The notes beneath the pieces are model-generated. The model ran no database searches and had not been told where the DNA came from. It worked only from the letters and a program-made list of their open reading frames with translations. DNA of 64,000 nucleotides from Opitutales bacterium (GTDB taxonomy: Bacteria; Verrucomicrobiota; Verrucomicrobiia; Opitutales; Oceanipulchritudinaceae): contig JAFIGH010000001.1 in NCBI GenBank assembly GCA_020831525.1, forward strand, positions 62,001 through 126,000, written 5' to 3'. Positions 16,701 through 25,587 of the stretch are shown piece after piece. How positions within the stretch are numbered: the stretch's first letter is position 1; each line of letters opens with the position of its first letter. Made by a program: the position numbers and the translations under genes.

Positions 16701-19313
16701 ATGAAACATACAAAACTCCCTTCAACACTTTCTCCGGAAAACTCACCGGCGAATTTCTTCGGGTATATCCGGGGATCTCTCACGGCTCTGGGCATTCTTG
16801 CGCTGGCGGCCATTGCCCACGCGCAGCCGACGAATAATCCGGTGGCGGCTCAATACGTGAATAACTATCCCGTTTGGACGGACGCCATCCAATGGGAGAA
16901 CGTCATTGATATGTCGACCTATGCGAACGGCGAGAACCACTTCGAGAGATTTGAAAACGCCCGAGACGAATTGCACGCGCAAGGCGGGGGCGTTCTCTAC
17001 TATCCGGCGGGCACCTACCACTTCGACCTTCCGGACATGGGATACGGTCCGGGCATCGGGCCGACGAGCCGCGGTCTGATGTTGAAGAGCGGGGTTGTCA
17101 TCCGCGGGGCGGATCCCGTTCCGGGGCACGACCAAGCTGTGGTGCGCGCGAGCGAAGACCCGGCCGATCCGCTTTTTGCAAACGATGTGACGCACAACCT
17201 CACGCCGCAGACGGTCTTCACTTTCCCCATGCAGATGCGGGGAACGGATCCCGTTTCGCTCGACCAGAATGCGGCCGGAGAACTCCCCTCTGACTGGAAC
17301 CTCATCGGCATAACACCGGGAACGGGCGAAGATACGCTCGCCGATGTGACCAATGTGGGCATCGTCAATATCAAGCTTGATGGAGGAGTGATTTACTGGG
17401 GCTACCATACTCCCCGCGCCCCAACGATGAACGAGGGCCGCTGGTTCAACGGCGTCTTTAAAACCGCATGGCCCGCATTCGCTCCGACCGAGGAAACCTG
17501 GGCGGGGCACGCCCCGACGGGCGAGCACTACATGCACGCCATCCACGGTTCGGAAGGCTGGCATTCGGATGTTTCCGCCGGCAGCGGCCGTCTCGCCATG
17601 AATGTGAAAATCCAGGACGGCGCCACCTTCAACGACATGTTCTACCCGGACCGTCGGAGCAACACGAACATGTTCGATGATACTTTCAGTCACTACCGCT
17701 TCACGGGACGTCTCACGGCACACGGAGGCAACATTTTCATCGCCAACAACGTTCTCGCTAAGCCGACGAAAAACTTTGTTTACCGCGAGATCCAGAGTGG
17801 CGGTGAGTTTCGCAACGTACTCTTCGACTACGCCAACCACATCGGCATTGATGTGAACAAGAGTAATTTTGGCGGCAATCAGGACAACCCGACCGTATTC
17901 ACCCCGGGAATGGGATATTACGCGGAAAATGTCATTGTGCGGAACAACTGGGTCTTCAACCGGGGCAACAAGAATTTCGAGATCTCCGGCACGTGGGCGA
18001 AGGTCATCAACAACCACGCGGAAAAATACTATATCGGAAGTGTTGTTTACGCTGGTTACATCACCAATCCACAGGTCTTTGGTTTTGATCCTTCCTCCCC
18101 AAGCTTCGACCCCATGGCGACGCTTGATATGGGCGGCCATACCTTTGACGGTTGGAATTGGCGCGGGTCGGGGGCCAATTCCTCCGACTACATGAACCGC
18201 GGCTATGATTTCGGGGGCCGCAATCTCTGGGTGCACCGGAATTCCGTGGTCAACCCCGGCTCCATTGGCAACGACGGCGAGGGCTTGATTGCGCAGGAAC
18301 ACAACCGTGTTGGCGTCTATTCGTGGGCCTGGTCGGAGAATCAGTCAGGGCGCGTGAGCAAGGGCCCCGGTACCATCGGCGAGGGCAGCGGCAAGGGCTG
18401 GATCGGCTCCTACAACATGCAGCAGTTCGGTTTCCTTCTCTTGCGCAACGCCGCGCAAAACTCCACCTCTGTGGGCACGATTGCCTCCAGCCGGACGAGC
18501 AGTCCGGATACGGGTCTGAATTGGTTGTTGGACGTTTCCATTGTCGGCACCGCGCTGAACGGCAATTCCACCGATGGCATTGCCCATCTCGATCCGGGGC
18601 ATTCCAATTTTGAGCAGAATCTCGGACCGCACGAGCCCATCGACATCATCATCATTGATGATGTGAATGAGCACACCGCCGCCGTCAGTCCGCCCGAGGG
18701 ACTCAGCGCCACGCTCCAGCCGGACAACAGCGTCTACATATCCTGGACGGATACCGCCGACAACGAAGTGGGTTTCCGGGTAGAGCGCCGGGTGGGGGGG
18801 CAATCGTGGAAAGTCATCGCTTATCGCCCGCTTTCCAATCTCTCGAAAACCATCACGGACATTCAGGATCCCCTCGAGCGGAGCCATGACGGCACTGTAT
18901 CGCTTGTGGCCAATCCGATGATGATCTCCGAACTCAATCCGCAGGCATGGCGCGATTACACCGCTCCGGTAAACAGCGGTGAAACGATTGAATACCGCGT
19001 GATCGCGATCAACGCCCTCGATGACGACTCAACCGGCGTGAGCGATGTTGTTGCCCTCGGGGATGCGCACGGCCCGGTTTCGCCGGAGATTCCCCGGGCC
19101 GTGAATATTTCCATGGTCGCTGGAAGCGTCTCTTTGCACTTCGTCTCTCAGGTGGGCGTGACGTACCAGCTACAGCGATCCTACGACCTCGACGAATGGG
19201 TGAATGTCGGCCCCGCGATGAGTGGCGACGGCGAAACCCTCACAGCTGAGGACAACGCCCCCGGAGCGACAGAGGGGTTGGTCTTTTACCGTTTTGAAGT
19301 TGCCGGTGAGTGA
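16701..19313 (+). CDS. Secreted right-handed beta-helix (pectate-lyase-like) protein with Fn3-like domain
   Basis: The start is placed at ATG 16701 (MKHTKLPST), because the paralogous genes also begin MKH; this gives 870 residues. A long leader has its hydrophobic segment at about 25-42 ending AIAHAQP, consistent with export. Residues about 75-110 contain GGGVLYYPAGTYHF and VIRGADP, the N-terminal cap and first coils of Pectate_lyase_3-like beta-helices. Repeated N-rich turns (NVIVRNNWVFNRGN) fill the central region to about 640. A fibronectin-III-like domain follows (about 655-790) with a C-terminal beta-sandwich tail. It is probably an extracellular polysaccharide lyase or hydrolase. The paralogue at 21961 and the unknown secreted protein at 19397 form one tandem cluster with it. 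Catalytic residues could not be assigned. Confidence 0.8.
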   Translation: MKHTKLPSTLSPENSPANFFGYIRGSLTALGILALAAIAHAQPTNNPVAAQYVNNYPVWTDAIQWENVIDMSTYANGENHFERFENARDELHAQGGGVLYYPAGTYHFDLPDMGYGPGIGPTSRGLMLKSGVVIRGADPVPGHDQAVVRASEDPADPLFANDVTHNLTPQTVFTFPMQMRGTDPVSLDQNAAGELPSDWNLIGITPGTGEDTLADVTNVGIVNIKLDGGVIYWGYHTPRAPTMNEGRWFNGVFKTAWPAFAPTEETWAGHAPTGEHYMHAIHGSEGWHSDVSAGSGRLAMNVKIQDGATFNDMFYPDRRSNTNMFDDTFSHYRFTGRLTAHGGNIFIANNVLAKPTKNFVYREIQSGGEFRNVLFDYANHIGIDVNKSNFGGNQDNPTVFTPGMGYYAENVIVRNNWVFNRGNKNFEISGTWAKVINNHAEKYYIGSVVYAGYITNPQVFGFDPSSPSFDPMATLDMGGHTFDGWNWRGSGANSSDYMNRGYDFGGRNLWVHRNSVVNPGSIGNDGEGLIAQEHNRVGVYSWAWSENQSGRVSKGPGTIGEGSGKGWIGSYNMQQFGFLLLRNAAQNSTSVGTIASSRTSSPDTGLNWLLDVSIVGTALNGNSTDGIAHLDPGHSNFEQNLGPHEPIDIIIIDDVNEHTAAVSPPEGLSATLQPDNSVYISWTDTADNEVGFRVERRVGGQSWKVIAYRPLSNLSKTITDIQDPLERSHDGTVSLVANPMMISELNPQAWRDYTAPVNSGETIEYRVIAINALDDDSTGVSDVVALGDAHGPVSPEIPRAVNISMVAGSVSLHFVSQVGVTYQLQRSYDLDEWVNVGPAMSGDGETLTAEDNAPGATEGLVFYRFEVAGE

Positions 19314-19330
19314 AGCTGGTTTTGCTCTCT

Positions 19331-19359
19331 TTTACATTGGCCAGCACGCTCTTTATTAC
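19331..19359 (+). promoter_or_regulatory. Candidate sigma-70 promoter upstream of the 19397 gene
   Basis: TTTACA (19331-19336) and TATTAC (19354-19359) are separated by exactly 17 bases and sit 37 bases before the ATG at 19397. It would allow the middle gene of the beta-helix cluster to be transcribed independently of the gene upstream. Support is by consensus match only. Confidence 0.45.
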
Positions 19360-19396
19360 ATATCCCCCTTTATTCAACGTCCAACCCTGTATACCA

Positions 19397-21934
19397 ATGA
19401 AACATCAACCGCTGCTCCGGCACTTTGGTTCATTCACGCGTGTCCTTATCTGTCTTTCCATTGTACCGCTGTGGGCCGTCGCCGCCCCGGCACAGGGCAT
19501 TGAGGCCCTCCACCTGCAGCTCCTCGATGCCGGACCCAATTTGGAAATCGTCCATGTCGACGCGGATGTGGACGGCATGGCGGCGCTGTCGATACCTTCG
19601 CTCCAGTCAGGCGGCAGCTATGGGTCGAGCCTCGCCGCCGCCGCGACCGGTTCTCTGCAGCGCTCGGGCAGCAGCTTGACGGGGGATCTCTCGGCGACCG
19701 TCCGGTCGGGTGCTTTGCCCGGTGCCGGGACGACTCATGCCCTGCACGTCAGCATCTCCGCCGCGATTGACGCCGCCGGCGTCGTCGAGGGCACATGGTC
19801 GGCGGTGGGGGGCAGCGGCTCCGGCATTGTCAGCGGCCTGCTCACCGAGCTGCCCGGCGAGGCGGAACTGGACTTCGCCCGCCTTCTCTTTCATGCCGGT
19901 TTTCCGGGTGACTGGTCGGGGACAGGCAATGCTTCGACCTTCTTCCGCGTAGGCGTGTCGGCGCACCTCGCCGCCGGCGACATTACGGAGGTGACGATTG
20001 AGGATGACTTTCCCCAGGCGAGCATCTCTTCGATCGAAACCGCTGTCCTCTCCGCCGATCCCTACGGCCGACCCTTTTACGTGAGCCGGCCCCGCGGCGG
20101 AGAAGCCTACGACGGCGACGGCAGCGGGGGCTTCAGCGCGCCCGCCGCCTTCACCGGCAGTGTCTCCGCGCAGGTGAGCGGCGAAACAACATGGACCTTC
20201 GAGCTGCAGCGCGCAGGCACGCTCCTTTTCGGCACGTGGGCGGGTTCCACCGGGAGCGCCTCCGGCAGCGGATACGCCACCGGGCGCCTGGGCCTTCGCG
20301 ACCGTCTCCGTGTGCCCGGTGCGCCTGCCTCCATGGCCCCTATGGACATTCTCTCCGCGCACGCCGTGGCCCTCATCGAGCATCCTTTCATCGGCCCGTT
20401 CCGCGACGCCCTGCTCCTCATGTCCAGAACTGGTGTCAACGGCGATAAGAACTACGACAATCCCCCTTACAATGTGGCCGGGGGCGTCCTTGCCGGATTG
20501 ACACTTGAGCGCGTCTCAAGCGACCCGCGCGAGCGGATGATCGGCCGCATGATCGCGCGCAACGGGGCGGAGTTCTGGCGTATCAAGCGGGGTCCGGGGC
20601 CAAACGGCCTTGCCGTCGTCTACAAGGGGAATTCATGGATGCAGGCGGCTGCCGTGGAAGCGCTCGGGTTTATGGCCGCGGCCGAGCCGGGAAGCACGGG
20701 GCTTCGCGCCCTTGCCAATCAGGCGAGCAGCGCCATGGCCGCGCGGAGCTTCAAGGGCAACGACTGGAACTGGCTCCAAAATGAAAGCGAATGGGGCTGG
20801 CTGGATTCCTACGACTTCCATGTGCTCTCCGACCCCGGTTGGGTGTGGTGGACGCATTTTGAGCGGGACGGATCCGGAATGGGTGTCTCCGATTCACGCA
20901 ACAACCGCGACCGCGACCACCGCAAATTGCCCTTCGGCGAACTCATCGCGGCCATGAGCCTCGTGCGCGGGGTCGACGGCGGCTACGATTCGTGGAGCAA
21001 GGAAGTCGGGCACCACCGCTATCTCCTCGATACTATGGACATCGCTCCCTATTGGATGACCCGGCACCGCGCCGCCGCAACGCCGAACACACCGCTCTCG
21101 CCCGTCGCCCATATAGGGTGGCTGCAATGGCTTGTCGAAACGGGCCATGCCGACGAAGCGACCGTCGACCTCGTCGAAGACTTGATCATGGATACCTTCG
21201 TGGATGAGTTTTACGGCGTTCCCGAGTTCTGCCGCGACGGGCGGCCCTTCCTGATGGGCGTCTATCCGCGCGGAGGCTCACAGGACCAGCCGGACCTAGC
21301 CTCCACCGCCCGCCTCGCCTATATCCTCGCTCTGCGCGGAAAACACGACGAGGCGGAGCTATTTCTCCGCTCTGTCCTCGGTCGCGCGAGCCCGTGGTCG
21401 GGCATGATCGACTTCACCGGCCGGCAGTTCATCAACGACATGGAGACAATCGGCTTTTTCGATACCGCCCACCCGTACACCGGACTCAAGGCGACAACCG
21501 GTTGGTATGCGCTCGAGGCGGCCAAAATCCTCGGTCTGGACACAGGCATCGACGACCTGCCCGTGTTTTTCACGCAGTGGCTCGGCAACTACGGTCTGGA
21601 CGGGCAGGACCCGGACACGACTATGGTCACCAAAGGCGGACGCCCCGTAAACCTGCGCGAAGCGTTCCTCCTCGGCGAGGATCCGCACGATCCCTCGGAT
21701 GTTTACCGCGTCCGCGAACTCGTCCACGACGCCGGCGAAGGCGTGCTGACGGTCGAACTCGATACGCTGCCCAACCGCGTTTACCAAGTAGAAGTCTCTT
21801 CCGACCTCGGCGAGGGTTCGTGGGTCAACCACGGTTCTCCCGTCACCGGCACCGGCGGCCCCCATTCCGTCACCCTGCCCCCGGCAGCCGACGGAGATCC
21901 GCTGTTCGTCCGCATCCGCATCTCGTTCCCCTGA
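19397..21934 (+). CDS. Secreted protein of unknown function with a likely alpha-helical (toroid-like) catalytic region
   Basis: The ATG at 19397 (MKHQPLLRH) is chosen over an upstream in-frame ATG at 19310, because it gives a normal signal peptide (hydrophobic at about 17-29, ending AAPAQG) and matches its neighbours. The product has 845 residues. The first about 300 residues are Gly/Ser-rich beta structure (GSGSGIVSGLL, STGSASGSGYATG). From about 320 to 740 the chain is helical, with NSWMQAAAVEALGFM, NWLQNESEWGWLDSYDF, HIGWLQWLVETGHAD and ATTGWYALEAAKIL. This is suggestive of an alpha/alpha-barrel glycan enzyme, but I cannot assign a family. The C-terminus has the short beta tail common to the secreted proteins here. 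It lies between two beta-helix paralogues and probably attacks the same polysaccharide. Confidence 0.75.
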   Translation: MKHQPLLRHFGSFTRVLICLSIVPLWAVAAPAQGIEALHLQLLDAGPNLEIVHVDADVDGMAALSIPSLQSGGSYGSSLAAAATGSLQRSGSSLTGDLSATVRSGALPGAGTTHALHVSISAAIDAAGVVEGTWSAVGGSGSGIVSGLLTELPGEAELDFARLLFHAGFPGDWSGTGNASTFFRVGVSAHLAAGDITEVTIEDDFPQASISSIETAVLSADPYGRPFYVSRPRGGEAYDGDGSGGFSAPAAFTGSVSAQVSGETTWTFELQRAGTLLFGTWAGSTGSASGSGYATGRLGLRDRLRVPGAPASMAPMDILSAHAVALIEHPFIGPFRDALLLMSRTGVNGDKNYDNPPYNVAGGVLAGLTLERVSSDPRERMIGRMIARNGAEFWRIKRGPGPNGLAVVYKGNSWMQAAAVEALGFMAAAEPGSTGLRALANQASSAMAARSFKGNDWNWLQNESEWGWLDSYDFHVLSDPGWVWWTHFERDGSGMGVSDSRNNRDRDHRKLPFGELIAAMSLVRGVDGGYDSWSKEVGHHRYLLDTMDIAPYWMTRHRAAATPNTPLSPVAHIGWLQWLVETGHADEATVDLVEDLIMDTFVDEFYGVPEFCRDGRPFLMGVYPRGGSQDQPDLASTARLAYILALRGKHDEAELFLRSVLGRASPWSGMIDFTGRQFINDMETIGFFDTAHPYTGLKATTGWYALEAAKILGLDTGIDDLPVFFTQWLGNYGLDGQDPDTTMVTKGGRPVNLREAFLLGEDPHDPSDVYRVRELVHDAGEGVLTVELDTLPNRVYQVEVSSDLGEGSWVNHGSPVTGTGGPHSVTLPPAADGDPLFVRIRISFP

Positions 21935-21960
21935 GTCGCCCCTTCCAGCCAATTCATATC

Positions 21961-24243
21961 ATGAAACACCTGCCTCATCTTCCCCGCATTGTCACCTATC
22001 CGCTCCTCTCCGTCCTGAGCCTCGCGCTCCTCCCGGCGCAACCGGTGGAAAATCCCGTCCAGTCGAGTCCGGTGGACCTCGGAGACTACGACGCCTCATG
22101 GGTCGACACCATGGTCGACTGGAGCAACGTCACCGTCACCGCCGCCGTGCCCGATGCCACGGAGGATCAACTGCCCTTGATCCAGGATGAAATCTTCACC
22201 CTCTCCGAAGCGGGAGGGGGCGTCCTCTACTTTCCGGCCGGCGTCTACACCCTCGGGGACAACCTGTATCTGGCCGACGGGGTCGTCCTCCGGGGAGCGG
22301 CACCCGCCGAAGCCAACGCCATCGGCGACTACACCGTCGGCCCGGATAACCTCCGAATCTACGATCCCGTGTATGTCCCGCCGACGCGCTTTCAGTTTCC
22401 CTTCTATGAGCATGACTGGTCGAACAACATGCGTCCCGGCGCCGACGGTTCCATCCGCGACAACTATTTCAAGCGCATCCAAGTGGGCCGCCGCGACGGA
22501 GGCGACATCGTCCCCGACGCCACCTCCGCCTCCAATCTCGGCATCGTCCACATCGACATCGAGTCGGCCTTCATCTCCATTGCCGACCGCGCGCCGGGCG
22601 ACCAAACATGGGGTGTCTCGATCCCGAAAAACCGCATCGCGGCGCACAACATACTCATCTTCGGAAACCGTTTGAACAACGCCTTTGTGCCCGAGCCGGG
22701 TATCCCGGAGTCGGGGCAAAACGCATGGCAGATATGGCCGACCCGCACCCGCGGAAAGATCGACGTCAGCACGGGCGGTTACACGCTGGTGGCCAACAAT
22801 GCCGTCATGGACAAGCACTACCGCTACCATGCCCTCGGCGACACATCCGCGCAGATCATGGACATCCGCTTCGATGTGGACCCGGCCACCCCGGGTCCGC
22901 CCCTTGTGGAGTCTTACCTGAGCCGGCAGGGACAGCGCGTCGAAACGCAGGACGGCGGTCACGGACTCTACCACGACGGGCGCAAAGTGAACTATGTGCG
23001 AACGAGCGACGGCTACGGAATCCGCATCAACCACATTCAAAACTACGCCAATGCCCACACCCCCGCACAGGAGCCGAGCAAATACCGCAGCGGGCTGGGG
23101 ATTATCAACAACTTCGTGTTCACAACAACCCGGGTGGCCATTGTCAGCGCGGGCAACGGCTTGGTTGTCCACGCCAACGCTGTCGTGGACATCCCCCCGT
23201 CCATACCGAAACCCTACACGTTGGACGAATCCGGCCGCTCCCGCATACCGATCAACAACACCCCCCTCTTCCAAAACCGCGCGGTGGACGTCACCGGAGG
23301 CTATGGTGTGGTGATTTCCGATAATTATTTTCTTGTCACACCGGGCCGGACTTCCGGCGGGGTCACCTATACACCCGACGGAGAAACCGCGCGCATCGTC
23401 TTCGAAGCCTCCGCGATGGACTTCGCCGACTGGGTCGTGCGCGGCAACACCGCCCACAGCGACTTCGTCATCCAGGGCCTGCGCTACATCAACGGTCTCC
23501 GGTTTATCGACAACAACTTCCACAGCGGCGTCCTTTCCATCAACGCCATCCCCACCGGCTCGCAAGGCCGGGTCGGCAATGTTTATTTCGAGGGCAACAC
23601 CGCCGCGGAAATCTACGCACAGTATGTCATCCGACCCATGGGCATGGAGTTCGTCGACGGCGGCGGCAACGCGCCGACACCCGAGGAACGCACCATCGGC
23701 GGTCTCCCCGAGGATTCCTCCGAGCTAGTCGACGGCGATGACGGCGATGACCTCGAAGACGATGCCCCCGAGACCGCCTCTCTTGTCATGGACACTTCTT
23801 CCATTCCCGGCGTGGAAATCCTCTACCCTCGCCTTTCGGACATCGGCGACCTCGTGGCCGGCGAGTGGGTCGACATTTATGTGCGCGTCACCCGCGATCC
23901 CGACGATCCGCTCCCAGCCGTCGGCTTTGAGGACGATCCCGTCATCGTGCAGGTTTTCGACGGCGTCACCGGCTACCCCGCAAACGGCACGATTTCCTCC
24001 GAATACTGGAACTGCGGTGAGCCCGCTTCATCCGGACCGGTGGGCGTCTTCATGCACCTCGTCGATCCCGACCCCGTCACCGGCCACCTTGGCGGAGGGC
24101 TCTACCAAGGCTCATGGCTCGTGCCCGATGGCTTTCCGGAATACGGCATGATGATCGCCGAAGTGCGCGTCGCCCCACAGGCAAGCATCTATCCTCCCGG
24201 ATACTGGGTGGAGCGCAATTGGGCTTTCCTTTCCGAAGACTGA
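21961..24243 (+). CDS. Secreted right-handed beta-helix (pectate-lyase-like) protein
   Basis: The ATG at 21961 gives 760 residues; an open frame extends upstream but is only a shadow of the preceding gene. The signal peptide MKHLPHLPRI... ends near LLPAQP. Residues about 60-105 (SEAGGGVLYFPAGVYTLGD, VVLRGAAP) match the N-terminal cap of Pectate_lyase_3-type helices and align with the paralogue at 16701. Asparagine-rich coils continue to about 560 (NNFVFTTTRVAIVSAGNG, VVISDNYFLV). An acidic linker (DGDDGDDLEDDAPE, about 592-605) leads to a beta-sandwich domain. It starts 26 bases after the 19397 gene. Probable extracellular polysaccharide lyase; specificity unknown. Confidence 0.82.
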   Translation: MKHLPHLPRIVTYPLLSVLSLALLPAQPVENPVQSSPVDLGDYDASWVDTMVDWSNVTVTAAVPDATEDQLPLIQDEIFTLSEAGGGVLYFPAGVYTLGDNLYLADGVVLRGAAPAEANAIGDYTVGPDNLRIYDPVYVPPTRFQFPFYEHDWSNNMRPGADGSIRDNYFKRIQVGRRDGGDIVPDATSASNLGIVHIDIESAFISIADRAPGDQTWGVSIPKNRIAAHNILIFGNRLNNAFVPEPGIPESGQNAWQIWPTRTRGKIDVSTGGYTLVANNAVMDKHYRYHALGDTSAQIMDIRFDVDPATPGPPLVESYLSRQGQRVETQDGGHGLYHDGRKVNYVRTSDGYGIRINHIQNYANAHTPAQEPSKYRSGLGIINNFVFTTTRVAIVSAGNGLVVHANAVVDIPPSIPKPYTLDESGRSRIPINNTPLFQNRAVDVTGGYGVVISDNYFLVTPGRTSGGVTYTPDGETARIVFEASAMDFADWVVRGNTAHSDFVIQGLRYINGLRFIDNNFHSGVLSINAIPTGSQGRVGNVYFEGNTAAEIYAQYVIRPMGMEFVDGGGNAPTPEERTIGGLPEDSSELVDGDDGDDLEDDAPETASLVMDTSSIPGVEILYPRLSDIGDLVAGEWVDIYVRVTRDPDDPLPAVGFEDDPVIVQVFDGVTGYPANGTISSEYWNCGEPASSGPVGVFMHLVDPDPVTGHLGGGLYQGSWLVPDGFPEYGMMIAEVRVAPQASIYPPGYWVERNWAFLSED

Positions 24244-24249
24244 GTCCTT

Positions 24250-24289
24250 ATCCTCTTGGGCAGGAGCGCGGGACGGGCACTAAGAGGAT
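24250..24289. terminator. Candidate bidirectional hairpin between convergent genes
   Basis: ATCCTCTT (24250-24257) pairs with AAGAGGAT (24282-24289). It lies between the beta-helix stop at 24243 and the convergent regulator stop at 24280. The loop of 24 bases is long and there is no clear T-tract, so support is modest. Confidence 0.35.
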
Positions 24290-25425
24290 GGACGAAAATC
24301 CCGCGGTGTGCGCCCCTCAGTCCGGCGGAGCGTCTCGCGCATGTGGCGTGCGGACGAAAACCCCGTGCGCTCGGCGATTCGCTCCATTTCGATGGTTGTT
24401 GTGCGGAGGAGAAATATCGCGCGGCGGGCTCTTTCTGCGTCGAGAAAGCGCTTCGGTGTCTGCCCGAGGCTGAGACGGAGCGCCCGTTCGAGGGGTCGGC
24501 GGCTACTCGCGACCAGTTCAGCCCATTCGCCGACGTTCTGTGGCACCCGCTCGACGACCCGCAGGGCGGCGATCGCCCGCCCGGCGAGGGTGTTGCCCAT
24601 GAGGTTGGGATCGGTGCTTGCCCGTGGCATCACCCCGATTGCGGGGATGAAGCGTTGGGCGGGCTCGGGAAGGCAGCGGAGATGGGCGAAATGGCGGAGG
24701 AGTTCATTGCAGGCCCGGCCCATTTCAATGGCGTCCAAGCGCACGCTGGAGATGGGCACGGGGCATAAGTGGCAGAGGTATTCCTGGTCGTTGACACCCA
24801 GAACAAGGGCTTTGTAGGGCACCGCAATGCCCTCGTTGACGAGGTGAATGAGGAGATTGTTGGCGCACTCGTCATCGCCCGTGAAAAACCCGATCGGCCC
24901 GGTCACGCCGCGAAGGCTGGACAGGGGAATATCTTCCAGGCGCGAGTAGGCCCCGAGAAAGGGTATATTGCGGGCTTTGAGATAACTCTGGAAGGCCTCG
25001 TTGCGCATGCGAAAACCAAGGTGGTCCTCCGGACCAAAAAAACAGCCCACGGCGATCTTGCAGGAGCAGAGGTATTCCGCCGCCACCCGGCCGATTTGTG
25101 CCGAGTCGAATGCTACCTGCCAGATTCCCGGCGGCACGGAGACAGTGCTCGAAAGCGTAATGACGTGTTGGCTGCACTTTCGTGCCGCGTCCAACGACTC
25201 CTGCGTAATAAAACTGCCGAGGACGGCATCGAAGGACTGGTTTGTCTTCTGCCATTCTTCGAGGGAATCCAGTCCATGGTAGCCATGATGGCACCGCCAG
25301 AGGGAGTTTTGCCAGCCTTCGCGCGCGATTTCCACGATCGCGTCGGTGAAGGGCGGCCAATGCGGAGCCGCACAGATACCCAGCTCGAAAGGGTAGGGAG
25401 AGGTTCTTTCAGGCGTGCTTTTCAA
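24280..25425 (-). CDS. XylR-like regulator (periplasmic-binding-protein fold plus AraC HTH)
   Basis: The 381-residue protein combines a LacI-type sugar-sensing domain (about 10-275) with a C-terminal AraC HTH (about 280-378). The sensing domain includes DAVLGSFITQE, GRVAAEYLCSCK, IGFFTGDDECANNLL and VLGVNDQEYLCHLCPVPISSVRLD. The HTH includes LRLSLGQTPKRFLDAERARRAIFLL and IAERTGFSSARHMRETLRRTEGRTPRDF. This order matches XylR-type regulators. The only usual initiation codon in the open frame is TTG at 25425; an in-frame stop lies upstream with no ATG or GTG between. It converges with the beta-helix cluster and lies downstream of the oligogalacturonate-lyase-like gene, so control of pectin-type degradation is plausible. 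Confidence 0.88.
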   Translation of the reverse strand: MKSTPERTSPYPFELGICAAPHWPPFTDAIVEIAREGWQNSLWRCHHGYHGLDSLEEWQKTNQSFDAVLGSFITQESLDAARKCSQHVITLSSTVSVPPGIWQVAFDSAQIGRVAAEYLCSCKIAVGCFFGPEDHLGFRMRNEAFQSYLKARNIPFLGAYSRLEDIPLSSLRGVTGPIGFFTGDDECANNLLIHLVNEGIAVPYKALVLGVNDQEYLCHLCPVPISSVRLDAIEMGRACNELLRHFAHLRCLPEPAQRFIPAIGVMPRASTDPNLMGNTLAGRAIAALRVVERVPQNVGEWAELVASSRRPLERALRLSLGQTPKRFLDAERARRAIFLLRTTTIEMERIAERTGFSSARHMRETLRRTEGRTPRDFRPSS

Positions 25426-25587
25426 CGGGGATGGAGAAAAGCGGGCGGGAGAACCCGCAGAAAAATCGGACCCGCTTGTTCTTTACGTCCATAGGGCAAG
25501 CGGGGCTGGGCTTGATTTCAAGCACAAAGCAGTGCGCTGTGGGGAGGAGGAGCTGGTCCGCAGGGCACGCTTTTTTCGCGAGGGCTC

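Noticed and set aside
21394-21960. In-frame extension upstream of the second beta-helix gene
   Set aside because: It overlaps the end of the 19397 gene and is Arg-rich; ATG 21961 starts a proper signal peptide.
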